64,000 bases of DNA from UBA5266 sp964610025 (GTDB taxonomy: Bacteria > Bacteroidota > Bacteroidia > Bacteroidales > WCHB1-69). Under the pieces are notes generated by a model that had not been told where the DNA came from, ran no database searches, and saw only the letters and a program-made list of their open reading frames with translations. Position 1 is the first letter of the stretch. Each line of letters opens with the position of its first letter. The stretch is from positions 1 through 64,000 of the forward strand of contig CAZSTX010000002.1 in NCBI GenBank assembly GCA_964610025.1, written 5' to 3'. This document shows, one piece after another, positions 1-8,812 of the stretch. Position numbers and translations under genes: made by a program.

Positions 1-1030
1 CAATAATCACATTATCCACCACTAATGTATATAAATACATGCCGGCAGGCAGTTCGGAGGCATAAACGGTTACGGCTTGCACGCCTCTTAGTGTAAGGGT
101 ATAAGATTTTAATTGGGTGCCGTTTAAATTATAGATATAAAGGTAAGCCGTTTGAACCGTAGCAGGCAAATAATACGATATTTGAGTGTTGGTATTAAAT
201 GGATTAGGTTTGTTTTGATACAATATAGATTCATTTAAAGCAGGTTTGCCGCCAACAGTAGTATCATTATAATTAATCAGTGTATCATTTCTATAGAGTA
301 TTTTTCCTTCACAGCAATAATCCAAATCTGTCCGTAACACCATCATTTCATCTCGTAAGATATTCACTTCGTTTCTTAATCCAGCCAAATCTACCTCCTG
401 AAATGTTACTATCTGTTGTAATATATTAATTTGTACTTGCTGTTCATTAATACGTATTTCATGTGAATTTATTTGGTCGTATAATGATTGGATTTGAACT
501 TGCTGCTCTTTAATAGCATTAATTAAAAAAGGGATAAATTGATTATAATCAAGCAATTTACACTCCATAGAAGTATCTACCAATTCGGGCAATATAGTTT
601 CAACCTCTTGTGCCAATAATCCGAATTTTCTTTTTCTATCAGGCATGCTATCATTCTTAAAAAAATATGAATATGTATTAAGTTGTGTTATAATATCTAA
701 CCCATTATCAAAAAATACAATTTGTTCTTTAACCGTACTGTCAGATATAGTTTTCAATTCTTTAGCACATATTTGATTAAACCCATTATCAGAATACCAA
801 AAATTTATTTTACCAGAATTTGACCCTATAATTGGTCCCTGATTCCCGGCAGCCATTTTTAATTTACCGGAATAATTTCCGTAAGTCAAATACAGCATCC
901 CATCAAGATGAAGTTTATGCTGTGGATTATTTGTGCCTATACCAACGCATCCACTTGGAAGAACTTTAATTTGCCCTAATACAACTTGGCAAAAAATCAT
1001 TGCTGAAATTAAAAAACCTATTTTTTTCAT
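1..1030 (-). CDS. Secreted protein with S74/endosialidase-chaperone-like domain and T9SS C-terminal domain (C-terminus beyond window)
   Basis: The reading frame is open from an ATG at 1030 to the left edge, about 343 codons. It begins with a signal peptide (MKKIGFLISAMIFCQVVLGQ). Next comes a segment typical of bacterial tail-fiber-like proteins (CVGIGTNNPQHKLHLDG), then the intramolecular chaperone signature RKRKFGLLAQEVETILPELV at about residues 131-150, then a predicted coiled coil rich in Gln and Glu. The end resembles a type IX secretion sorting domain (QNKPNPFNTNTQISYYLP, then LPAGMYLYTLVV), so the protein is probably exported to the cell surface. The usual S74 start motif SDxRLK reads CAKELK here, so self-cleavage is doubtful. 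Only the last few residues should be missing. Substrate or partner is unknown. Confidence 0.8.
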   Translation of the reverse strand, partial: MKKIGFLISAMIFCQVVLGQIKVLPSGCVGIGTNNPQHKLHLDGMLYLTYGNYSGKLKMAAGNQGPIIGSNSGKINFWYSDNGFNQICAKELKTISDSTVKEQIVFFDNGLDIITQLNTYSYFFKNDSMPDRKRKFGLLAQEVETILPELVDTSMECKLLDYNQFIPFLINAIKEQQVQIQSLYDQINSHEIRINEQQVQINILQQIVTFQEVDLAGLRNEVNILRDEMMVLRTDLDYCCEGKILYRNDTLINYNDTTVGGKPALNESILYQNKPNPFNTNTQISYYLPATVQTAYLYIYNLNGTQLKSYTLTLRGVQAVTVYASELPAGMYLYTLVVDNVII

Positions 1031-1067
1031 AATTATTTTATTTTTAAATTAATTACTAATTTTTCTT

Positions 1068-1075
1068 CAAAAATA
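1068..1075 (-). promoter_or_regulatory. Possible -7 promoter box of the left-edge gene
   Basis: On the minus strand this reads TATTTTTG, matching the Bacteroidota -7 consensus TAnnTTTG, about 37 bases before the ATG at 1030. No convincing -33 TTG lies at the right distance. The flanking sequence is T/A tracts, so a chance match is possible. Confidence 0.35.
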
Positions 1076-1235
1076 AACAATATATTAATATAATTTTTAT
1101 TTTTTTTTATTTTTTTTTATTTTGAAATTCAATCATTTCTATTAAAATATAAAAGCAATGAGAAAATAATAGTTCTTTTTTTGGAAGGATTTTAAGAAAA
1201 AAACTTTGATGTATAAGACAAAGTGTGAAAAAATT

Positions 1236-2105
1236 TTACTGCAAAATTTCAGGATGTTCGTCGATGTATTTTTTCATATTATCGTAACCCAACTGATAGA
1301 TTTCCATATAATGTTTATAACTGAATAGGTTATATTTATAAGTATTTAATCCTTTTATTGGGATATAGAAATCGCATTGTTTGTATCTGTTTTCATTGAT
1401 GGCTTCGTCCATAATGGCATAAATATTTGGGACAAGATTATCGGCTTTAATGGTAGTATCTGTAGGCGTAAAATTAATGACGTTTATCCCAATAATTTTA
1501 TCACACTTTGCTTGTAGCAGTGGCTCGATAGGAAAATTATTTTTAACTCCTCCATCAATATATTCTACGCCTTCAACAACGCAATATTCATATACTAAAG
1601 GAAGTGAAGAAGATGCAATTACATACTCTTTCAAAAAATTACCTTCGCCTACGTATTTAATTTCTGCTTTTCGTATATCTACACAACACACATAAAGTTT
1701 AATAGGCAAACTATCAAAGTTATTGTAGGAAATGTATTTATCCAAAACAGCACGTAATTGTGTGTGTTTGATAAAACCTCCTCTGGGATTGGCGCGTATG
1801 TCCATAATGGTTTTAATACGGTATCCTTTTTCTTTACGTATTATTTCTAATAATTGAAGTGGCTGAATACCACTGGCATATAAAACTCCAACAATACTTC
1901 CCATGCTATTGCCTGAAATTATTGTTGGCTTTATTCCAGCATCTTCTAAGGCTTGAATGGCTCCTATATGTGCAAATCCTAAAGCACCACCTCCACTCAA
2001 GCAAAGCCCTATGGTTTTGTTTGTGTCGGCAGGCAATTGTGCTAACACAGTTTGTATTGTAATTAAAAAACCAATAATAATAATGGTGTATTTTCTAAAA
2101 CTCAC
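1236..2105 (-). CDS. Patatin-like phospholipase, exported
   Basis: Serine lipid acyl hydrolase of the patatin/RssA family. The protein shows the oxyanion-hole motif LSGGGALGFAHIG, the nucleophile elbow GNSMGS and the second catalytic residue in IDGGVKNNFP, all in the expected order, which indicates an active Ser-Asp dyad. The frame is open upstream to a TTG at 2186, but a GTG at 2105 gives a clean signal peptide (MSFRKYTIIIIGFLITIQ, cleavage near VLAQ), so I prefer GTG; no ATG is available. It would act in the periplasm or outer membrane. It is divergent from the DUF4105 gene and not clearly in an operon. The substrate is unknown. Confidence 0.85.
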   Translation of the reverse strand: MSFRKYTIIIIGFLITIQTVLAQLPADTNKTIGLCLSGGGALGFAHIGAIQALEDAGIKPTIISGNSMGSIVGVLYASGIQPLQLLEIIRKEKGYRIKTIMDIRANPRGGFIKHTQLRAVLDKYISYNNFDSLPIKLYVCCVDIRKAEIKYVGEGNFLKEYVIASSSLPLVYEYCVVEGVEYIDGGVKNNFPIEPLLQAKCDKIIGINVINFTPTDTTIKADNLVPNIYAIMDEAINENRYKQCDFYIPIKGLNTYKYNLFSYKHYMEIYQLGYDNMKKYIDEHPEILQ

Positions 2106-2196
2106 TGCTATAAATTTTACTAAATAACGAAGATTTATTTTTATTATTTTATCTAACAATAGTATGTTATCATCAATAACATTCAATCATTTTATG

Positions 2197-2204
2197 TATT
2201 TTTG
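2197..2204 (+). promoter_or_regulatory. -7 promoter box of the DUF4105 gene
   Basis: TATTTTTG matches TAnnTTTG exactly and lies 31 bases before the ATG at 2235. A longer frame from a TTG at 2202 would start inside this box, which argues for the ATG at 2235 as the true start. Confidence 0.6.
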
Positions 2205-2234
2205 CAACAAAAAATAATAATTATCTTAATAAAT

Positions 2235-3383
2235 ATGATAAAAAACATTTTCTTTGGTCTTATTTTTCTATTAAGTCTGTTGCATCTGCAAGCACAACGT
2301 CTATCAGAAGCAGCTGGCGTAAGTGTTTTAAGTTGTGGTGCCGGTAACGAATTGTATGCTGCTTTCGGACATACTGCCATACATTTATACGATACCAATA
2401 AACATCTTGATTTAGTATTTAACTATGGAACATTCGATTTTAACACTCCTCATTTTTATTTAAAATTTTCGCAAGGTAGGTTGCCATATATGCTTTCTGT
2501 TACTTCTTTCTATGAGTTTATGTATGCTTATAAAAACGAAGGGCGATGGGTTTATGAGCAAGTATTGGATTTAACACTTGAAGAAAAAGAAAATCTATAT
2601 AATTTATTATTAAACAACTATTTACCTCAAAATCGCTTTTATGCTTACGATTTTTTTATGGATAATTGTGCGAGTCGTGTCAGAGATATTATTAGTGTAT
2701 CTTTAATAGATAGAGAATTATTTCACAAAACCAATAACACTCAAAATCTTAGTTTTCGAAAATTAATATATCCTTATATGGAGTCCATGCAATGGTGGCG
2801 TTTAGGAATCGACATTGCTTTGGGTATGCGTTGCGATAAAAGAGCAAGCAATTTTCAATATATGTTTCTTCCTACCGAGTTAATGCTGCAATTAGACACA
2901 GTGAAAATGGAAGGAGTAAATTTTGCAAAAGAAAAAAAGATGCTTTTAACAGAATCTAAACCTGCATTGTCGAAAAACATTTCTCCATTGCTTGTTACTT
3001 CAATACTTTGTCTTATCATTATTGTATTCACTTTTTTAGAAAACAAAAAGAAATCTTATTTCAAGATAATGGATATTGTTTTATTTTCACTTATAAGCAT
3101 TGTGTCTTTACTAATTGTTTATTTGTGGTTTTTCTCCAATCACTATGCTACTAAATATAATTTGAATATACTGTGGGCTAATCCTTTATTTGTTTATTTT
3201 CTTTTCCGACTACAACATTCGCATCGTTTGTTGTTGTGGATAGCATTAGCTTGCATTGCATTGCCGTTATTGTTTTTTTGGGTGTTGCCACAAACATTCA
3301 ATATAGCTACTTTTCCTTTGATGTTATTATTAAGCATAAGGATTATTAACTTAATAAAACAAAACAAGAAGTTAGCAATTTAA
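2235..3383 (+). CDS. DUF4105 (Lnb N-terminal-like) membrane protein
   Basis: A 382-residue protein with a signal peptide (MIKNIFFGLIFLLSLLHLQA). A soluble periplasmic DUF4105 domain carries the family's conserved FGHTAIHLYD (His near 46) and FFMDNCASRVRD (Cys near 145), a Cys/His pair suggestive of a papain/NlpC-like fold. About five hydrophobic segments follow from residue 250 to the end. The family is common in Bacteroidota; its reaction is not established. The start is set at ATG 2235, not the upstream TTG at 2202, because the TTG falls inside the promoter box and the ATG gives a better signal peptide. It converges on the TPR gene, leaving 34 bases. Confidence 0.85.
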   Translation: MIKNIFFGLIFLLSLLHLQAQRLSEAAGVSVLSCGAGNELYAAFGHTAIHLYDTNKHLDLVFNYGTFDFNTPHFYLKFSQGRLPYMLSVTSFYEFMYAYKNEGRWVYEQVLDLTLEEKENLYNLLLNNYLPQNRFYAYDFFMDNCASRVRDIISVSLIDRELFHKTNNTQNLSFRKLIYPYMESMQWWRLGIDIALGMRCDKRASNFQYMFLPTELMLQLDTVKMEGVNFAKEKKMLLTESKPALSKNISPLLVTSILCLIIIVFTFLENKKKSYFKIMDIVLFSLISIVSLLIVYLWFFSNHYATKYNLNILWANPLFVYFLFRLQHSHRLLLWIALACIALPLLFFWVLPQTFNIATFPLMLLLSIRIINLIKQNKKLAI

Positions 3384-3417
3384 ATAATTCTCTTTGATAG
3401 TTTGTATTGCTTGTTTT

Positions 3418-6054
3418 TCATTTTAACAACAAATAAACATAAGCAATCGTTTTTCCTAAAAATACATTTAAAAAATGGATGTGTTCTTGCGATAATTGAT
3501 AAGGTTTAATAGCTTGAAAACGATTCAATTTATTCGTTTTAACGTATTGCAAAAAAGATTTCCCTATTGTTTTTTGATATTTATTAAAAGGTATTTTTTG
3601 TGAGACAGCAAGCAACATTATTTCTATTGCTTTATCAAATTCTTTTTCTTGCACATATTTTTCGCAAACATAGGTATAGTAATATATGTTTTTTGCATTA
3701 GCTAAAAATTGCTTTTCTTCGACACATTCTAATCCATAATTTTCAATAGCTTGTGTTATAAAATAATGATAGGCTTCGTTATATAAGCGAAATCCTTCTT
3801 CGTATTTTTGCAAAGAAATATCTAACAATGCTTTATCGTAAATTCGTTGAAAAAAAGCTGGTTTTTCAATATGTTTTAGCAAATTGTTAATACTATCGTC
3901 GTAAGATGAAGCAACACATAATACAGGAAATGTTATTATAGATAAAAGGGTTTTTTCTGCTTTATCATATTCTTTTTGTTTGCACAATTCAGATGCTTTG
4001 TTGAACTGGTCTACTTTTTCTCTTTCCATATAGGCACATGCTCTAATTGCTAAAATAGATTGCGTTTCTTGATACTTTGACCAAATAATGCTATCTGTTG
4101 TTACAGACAAAGTTTGCATACTAAGCGTTAATTGTTCGAATAAAGGCAGTGCTTTTTTATACTCATTGCCCCAGATGTGAGTATTAATGCGTGATATGAT
4201 AGATAAAATAATAGGTTTGCATTTGATTTCAACAATATTATGCCATTCGTTACAGCAGTCAAACTGATAAGATATGTACCATTGCCTGCATAGATTGCAA
4301 CTATCTAAAAAATGATAGTCAAGTTCAGTTACTTCGGTATTATTCAAATAGCTGCAGAGTCGATTATATTGAATTTCATAATACAATCGTTCTTTTTCTT
4401 CTTCGGTTTCTAATAATGTTATTTTTTCGTCTTGAATATATTGTTGATTTGCTAAATAAAAATCATCTGTTTCTTTGATTTTTTTTGATAAATTCTTGCT
4501 GTTTCTATGTTGTTTTAACTTTTCGATTTCTGTTATTTTTTCTTTGTATAAATTAGAATAACAAATTGTATAAATATCTGAAAACATTTGCTTTGGATAA
4601 TCAAAAGCTAAAGTATCTAATAGATTATTAAATTCTTTAGCATCTATTAATGCAAATACACATTGTTTATTAACTATTTTTTTATTAATATAATATGAAT
4701 AGCTATTCCACAAAAATTTTAGCATATTGTTATATTGTTCGTTAGCTTGTAAAGTGTCGCCATTTTTTTTTATAACTTTTTCTAATCCTTGTAAATAATT
4801 GATAGCTAAATCAAATTTTTTATTATTAATAGCAACACGAATCACATCTAAATAAGAATCATAAATTCCTTGTTTTGATTTTTGTTGTAATAGTTTGTAA
4901 TGAGTATTACAAAAATGAGGAGGCATAAACAAACAATAGTATTCTAATGTATCTAAAGTTTTTAAAGCTGAATAGTAATCATTTCGTTCTATTTGCTCTT
5001 TTGCTAAATCGTATAATGTTTGATAAATAGAATGAGCTGTGGTATGATTTTCTATAATTTGATTGCTATCTTGATATAAATTATGGATAAGCGAAATGGC
5101 TTTTAAATAATTTTTTTGATGTAAATAATAATTAGACAATGCTACTATTGATAGCGAACAGTTAGGATTATAATCAAGCGAGCGTTGATAGTAGTAAATA
5201 GCTTTTTCATCATCATTCTGTTGTTTAAACTCTTCTCCTTTGCGATATAGCATCTCGTCCATATCGGGCAAGATAGCTGTTAAATATTTTTTTGTATTGT
5301 TAATACGATTAAATAATTTTGAGACTTTCATCAAATACGGGCTATTGTCTAAATTTGAAAGTGCCAATAAATTTTCAAATTGATTATAGACATAATTTGT
5401 TGCTTCTTTTTCAACATCTTCTACAGTAAATTTATAGATAGGAAGCATGTCTACATTCGACAGATTTAATTTGTCTAATGTTTTATTCCATTTATTAAAT
5501 AAGCTATCATTATGATAATAAGCATCAATTTTTTTTATGCGTAAATAATTATTTTCGACCAAGCTATCATCTAAGTAAAATTGAAGATATTCAATGCGAT
5601 GACTCCAAATAATATTATTTTCTGTCAATGAAATAATCGTATCTAACAAAGTGTTATTTAACGGAATAGCTTGATTTTGAATTTTTAGATTCAATACATT
5701 TTTTTCATTTGCTACTATATTTCCATTGCAAAAAACGCGTTTAGGATAAAACAAGTCGGCTAAAGTAAGCTGCCGATAAAACACATCTCCGACAACGCTA
5801 TCTTCTTGATAAGAAATAAGAACAGTATAAACATTTTCTTTTTTTTGATAAATTTTTATTTGAAAAGTATAAAAAATAGAAATAGTGGCATTATCATTAA
5901 GTGTAAATGCCTGAAACAATTCGGTGTAATCAGAATTTATTGCCGACAATTGTTGTACATGCTGAATATTATAAGAATAAACTAAAGATTGTGTGTACCC
6001 AATTTTTATTAATCCATTGAACAATAATAAAAAGAATATTATTTTCTTCCACAT
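3418..6054 (-). CDS. Large exported TPR-repeat protein of unknown function
   Basis: An 878-residue protein that I do not recognise as a named family. It has an N-terminal signal peptide (MWKKIIFFLLLFNGLIKIGY, cut before or at TQS), then about 230 residues of beta-rich sequence. The rest is helical repeats; the clearest TPR units are near 267-330 (KAIYYYQRSLDYNPN, then QKNYLKAISLIHNLYQ). More divergent ones lie near 340-375, 690-710, 750-790 and 815-845 (KEFDKAIEIMLLAV). It has no recognisable catalytic motif and no T9SS sorting domain, so a periplasmic or outer-membrane-associated scaffold is likely. It is the last gene of the surE-sirtuin-acyltransferase unit, 6 bases after the acyltransferase, hinting at an envelope role. 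Confidence 0.75.
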   Translation of the reverse strand: MWKKIIFFLLLFNGLIKIGYTQSLVYSYNIQHVQQLSAINSDYTELFQAFTLNDNATISIFYTFQIKIYQKKENVYTVLISYQEDSVVGDVFYRQLTLADLFYPKRVFCNGNIVANEKNVLNLKIQNQAIPLNNTLLDTIISLTENNIIWSHRIEYLQFYLDDSLVENNYLRIKKIDAYYHNDSLFNKWNKTLDKLNLSNVDMLPIYKFTVEDVEKEATNYVYNQFENLLALSNLDNSPYLMKVSKLFNRINNTKKYLTAILPDMDEMLYRKGEEFKQQNDDEKAIYYYQRSLDYNPNCSLSIVALSNYYLHQKNYLKAISLIHNLYQDSNQIIENHTTAHSIYQTLYDLAKEQIERNDYYSALKTLDTLEYYCLFMPPHFCNTHYKLLQQKSKQGIYDSYLDVIRVAINNKKFDLAINYLQGLEKVIKKNGDTLQANEQYNNMLKFLWNSYSYYINKKIVNKQCVFALIDAKEFNNLLDTLAFDYPKQMFSDIYTICYSNLYKEKITEIEKLKQHRNSKNLSKKIKETDDFYLANQQYIQDEKITLLETEEEKERLYYEIQYNRLCSYLNNTEVTELDYHFLDSCNLCRQWYISYQFDCCNEWHNIVEIKCKPIILSIISRINTHIWGNEYKKALPLFEQLTLSMQTLSVTTDSIIWSKYQETQSILAIRACAYMEREKVDQFNKASELCKQKEYDKAEKTLLSIITFPVLCVASSYDDSINNLLKHIEKPAFFQRIYDKALLDISLQKYEEGFRLYNEAYHYFITQAIENYGLECVEEKQFLANAKNIYYYTYVCEKYVQEKEFDKAIEIMLLAVSQKIPFNKYQKTIGKSFLQYVKTNKLNRFQAIKPYQLSQEHIHFLNVFLGKTIAYVYLLLK

Positions 6055-6060
6055 AAAATA

Positions 6061-6942
6061 TTAACTTTCAACAAATTTCATTTTATGTTTCCAACGTTTA
6101 TGGCTCCACAACCAATAAGCAGGCTCATGTATAATATCTCTTTCTAAAAGTTGTGCATATTTTTTTGTAATATTACCATAAGCTGTTGCTGTAGGATTAT
6201 CGGTAATAAGTTCTAATTCCATTTCATAAAAACCTCGTTTTTTTTGTTTTACTACATAATATAATACAGGATAATTATATTTTACGGCAAAATATTCGCC
6301 GCCATAAATCATATCTGTTGCTTGGTTGAGAAAATTGATTAGAAAAGGCTTTTTAACATTTCCGGGGGCTTGGTCGCTAAGCATCATATAGGCAATAGGT
6401 TCTTTTTGTTTATGGTATTGCTTGAAAACTTCTCTGATTGTATTTGCAAAAACAACTTCTGTTCCATATCTTGTTCTGAAAAGATTAATTGTTTTTTCAA
6501 AAGATTTATTAGAATTCTCTTTTCCTACTCCTACTCCATGATGTTTAAACTGCATGCTTAACGACAGCACCAACCATTCCCAATTATTATAATGACTTGA
6601 CATTAAAATAACGCTTTTTCCTTGATCGAAAAATTGATTTACCAATTCAGGATTATGACAAGTGTAATGTTTCATTACTGCTTTTTGCGATAATGTCAAC
6701 ATTTTTACCCCTTCTACCAGTAAATTGCAAAGATGTCTATAATAATCTTTTTCTATTTGCTGACGTTTTGAAGAAGAAAGTTCAGGAAAAGAATTTAGTA
6801 AATTAGTCCGAGTAACCTTAACCCGATAACGTAATAGTTTGTATAAAACAAAATAAATAATCTTGGCTATTCCATACAAAATTGTCATTGGAAGCAAAGA
6901 AAGAGGATACAGCAAACAATAAACCGCTATCTTAGTGAGCAT
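6061..6942 (-). CDS. Lipid A biosynthesis acyltransferase, LpxL/HtrB family
   Basis: Inner-membrane acyltransferase that would add a secondary acyl chain to a lipid A precursor. The N-terminus is a membrane anchor (about residues 8-38) and the catalytic HX4E motif is visible as HYNNWE (His 117, Glu 122). At 293 residues it has the normal family length. Its start overlaps the end of the sirtuin gene by 11 bases, so the two are translationally linked. Bacteroidota usually carry such LpxL-like genes; which acyl position is used cannot be read from sequence. A related role in aminolipid acylation is possible. Confidence 0.87.
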   Translation of the reverse strand: MLTKIAVYCLLYPLSLLPMTILYGIAKIIYFVLYKLLRYRVKVTRTNLLNSFPELSSSKRQQIEKDYYRHLCNLLVEGVKMLTLSQKAVMKHYTCHNPELVNQFFDQGKSVILMSSHYNNWEWLVLSLSMQFKHHGVGVGKENSNKSFEKTINLFRTRYGTEVVFANTIREVFKQYHKQKEPIAYMMLSDQAPGNVKKPFLINFLNQATDMIYGGEYFAVKYNYPVLYYVVKQKKRGFYEMELELITDNPTATAYGNITKKYAQLLERDIIHEPAYWLWSHKRWKHKMKFVES

Positions 6943-7642
6943 TTTTAGGATTTTCTAATAATCTGTTTACTAATTGCTGAACGCCAACACTTGCTTTTTC
7001 TGCAATTCGGATAGTGTTTTTGCTAACATTTGGGGTTTCATTTGCTTTTGGGTCAATATAATATATTGGGACTCCAGGATTTACATAATATATCAACCCA
7101 GCAGCAGGATAAACTGCCATCGAAGTGCCAATAATGATAAAAATATCAGCCTTTTCAACTAATTTTGCTGCCTCTTCAATCAAAGGGACTGCTTCGCCAA
7201 ACCATACAATATGAGGTCGCATTTGCTGCCCCCAAGGACAAAGATCGCCCTTTTTTATGCAATTTTCTTTGCTATCAATTGTTATTATATGATCTGGGTT
7301 TACTTGACTTCTTTTTTTTCTCAATTCTCCATGTAAGTGTAAAACATGAGACGAGCCTGCCTTTTCGTGTAAATCATCAACATTTTGCGTAATTATTTTC
7401 ACTTCATAATGCGACTCTAAACGAACAAGGTGACGATGCCCTTCATTAGGAAGCACACTGTTTAATTGCTGAAGGCGTTCGTTATAAAATCTCAATACCA
7501 ATTCATAGTCATTTTCCCAAGCCTCAGGAGTTGCCACATCTTCTACGCGATAGTTTTCCCATAACCCATCCGAATCGCGAAATGTTTTCACTCCGCTTTC
7601 TGCACTTATTCCCGCACCAGTTAATACTACAATTTTTTTCAT
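6932..7642 (-). CDS. cobB: NAD-dependent protein deacylase, sirtuin (Sir2/CobB)
   Basis: Removes acyl groups from lysine using NAD+. The sequence shows the NAD site GAGISAESGVKTFRDSDGLW (residues 9-28), TQNVDDLHEKAG, the catalytic His in LHLHGEL (His 104), and GTSMAVYPAAG near the end. The pair Tyr53-x-x-Arg56 (FYNER) is the mark of class III sirtuins, which prefer succinyl and malonyl lysine. The usual four zinc cysteines are missing; only two Cys (CIKKGDLC) remain in that region. It sits inside a metabolic/envelope operon with no effector partner, so a housekeeping role is more likely than phage defence. Confidence 0.92.
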   Translation of the reverse strand: MKKIVVLTGAGISAESGVKTFRDSDGLWENYRVEDVATPEAWENDYELVLRFYNERLQQLNSVLPNEGHRHLVRLESHYEVKIITQNVDDLHEKAGSSHVLHLHGELRKKRSQVNPDHIITIDSKENCIKKGDLCPWGQQMRPHIVWFGEAVPLIEEAAKLVEKADIFIIIGTSMAVYPAAGLIYYVNPGVPIYYIDPKANETPNVSKNTIRIAEKASVGVQQLVNRLLENPKNAH

Positions 7643-7930
7643 TTATACTACGTTTAAATATATCAAAAAATACACAATAGCAAATATAAAAGTAACTAAA
7701 AGAATGCCTCTCCCTGTGCGGTCGTATTTTAACTTTGTTAAATAATAACGAAGTGTAAATAAATTAGGAAAAATTGAAACCAATAAAATTGTTGACATTT
7801 TCACTAAATATTCTTTTCCTTCAGGAGCAAGCAATTTAGATAAGCTAAATAAAATAGCAAATAAAATAGCAGGAAATACAATTCCTATTATTATCCCTAA
7901 CCATATACTATCTCTACGAAATTTTTCCAT
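7643..7930 (-). CDS. Small three-helix membrane protein, unknown function
   Basis: A 95-residue protein with three predicted membrane helices (about 10-32, 44-62 and 74-93), separated by short charged loops (KLLAPEGKEY; KLKYDRTGRG). I do not recognise a functional family. It lies 10 bases after surE and directly against the sirtuin start, so it is co-transcribed with both. Codon use and composition match the neighbours, and the helical pattern supports a real gene. Confidence 0.75.
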   Translation of the reverse strand: MEKFRRDSIWLGIIIGIVFPAILFAILFSLSKLLAPEGKEYLVKMSTILLVSIFPNLFTLRYYLTKLKYDRTGRGILLVTFIFAIVYFLIYLNVV

Positions 7931-7940
7931 TGTTATCTTT

Positions 7941-8759
7941 TTATTTAAAATTCCATTTTTTCATAATTCCCATATAATCATACGCTGTTAAATCAGGTAA
8001 AATAGGCTGTATAGATACATAATTATTTCGCAAAGCCCATTCGTCTGTATCATCATTATTATCTGTTTCTACCAAAAATCCACTCAACCAATAATATGGC
8101 TTCCCAATAGGGTCGAAACGCTCTTCTAACTCTTCTTTCCAATGATTTAAACCCTGACGCGTAATCCGATAACCTTTTATTTCTTCTAAAGGAATATTCG
8201 GAATATTGACATTTAAACAAATATTTTCAGACAGTTTATTTTCCAAAGCTGCTTTTATTATACGATAAGCCACTTCTTTTGCAGCCTCAAAATCAGACGA
8301 TGACGAATAATCTATCAATGAAAAACCAATAGAAGGAATTTTATTCAAACAACCTTCTATAGCAGCAGCTATGGTTCCAGAATAAAATACACTTGAAGAT
8401 GAATTAGGTCCATGATTAATACCTGCTACCAATAAATCTATTTTTTGGTCTTTCAACAACACACATTGTGCTAATTTTACAGCATCGACAGGCGTATTGT
8501 TAGCTTTATAAATTAAAAAATCTTTTTCGGCATGTATACGATTAAGACGTAAAGGAGAAGTAAATGTAATTGCATGACTTTTCCCCGATTGCGGTCCACT
8601 TGGAGCAACCAATACCACACGCCCAAACTGACGTGCAACATCAGCCAATGCACGCACCCCTCTAGCATCAACGCCATCATCGTTAGTAACTAAAATTAAA
8701 GGCTTATCTGATTGCTTACTTGGGATACTTTGTTTTTTAATCCCTTCTTTTTTTGCCAT
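7941..8759 (-). CDS. surE: 5'/3'-nucleotidase SurE
   Basis: Metal-dependent nucleoside monophosphatase. The SurE fold signature is clear: VTNDDGVDARGVRAL (the Asp-Asp pair binds metal), VLVAPSGPQSGKSHAITF, and AGINHGPNSSSSVFYSGT, with conserved Asn and Ser metal or phosphate ligands. The start is placed at ATG 8759 (MAKKEGIKKQ); a longer frame from a TTG at 8807 would begin inside the promoter box. With this start the protein has 272 residues, close to the family norm plus a short basic N-terminal tail. It is the first gene of a five-gene leftward operon ending at 3418. Confidence 0.95.
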   Translation of the reverse strand: MAKKEGIKKQSIPSKQSDKPLILVTNDDGVDARGVRALADVARQFGRVVLVAPSGPQSGKSHAITFTSPLRLNRIHAEKDFLIYKANNTPVDAVKLAQCVLLKDQKIDLLVAGINHGPNSSSSVFYSGTIAAAIEGCLNKIPSIGFSLIDYSSSSDFEAAKEVAYRIIKAALENKLSENICLNVNIPNIPLEEIKGYRITRQGLNHWKEELEERFDPIGKPYYWLSGFLVETDNNDDTDEWALRNNYVSIQPILPDLTAYDYMGIMKKWNFK

Positions 8760-8804
8760 TATTATTTTAATAATTAAATGTATATACTTTAAAATTATTC
8801 TATG

Positions 8805-8812
8805 CAAATGTA
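8805..8812 (-). promoter_or_regulatory. -7 promoter box of the surE operon
   Basis: On the minus strand TACATTTG, an exact TAnnTTTG match, 45 bases before the surE ATG. A TTG lies 15 bases further upstream, shorter than the 17-23 spacing usual in Bacteroidota. Confidence 0.6.

Noticed and set aside
2202..2234. TTG start extending the DUF4105 protein by 11 residues
   Set aside because: The TTG lies inside the TATTTTTG promoter box and the extension spoils the signal peptide. The same reasoning rejects TTG starts at 8807 (surE) and 32068 (folB).
6932..7642. Sirtuin as part of an anti-phage system such as Thoeris-like or Sir2-effector pairs
   Set aside because: Short stand-alone deacylase in a surE/acyltransferase operon; no SLOG, TIR, Argonaute or HerA-type partner is encoded nearby.
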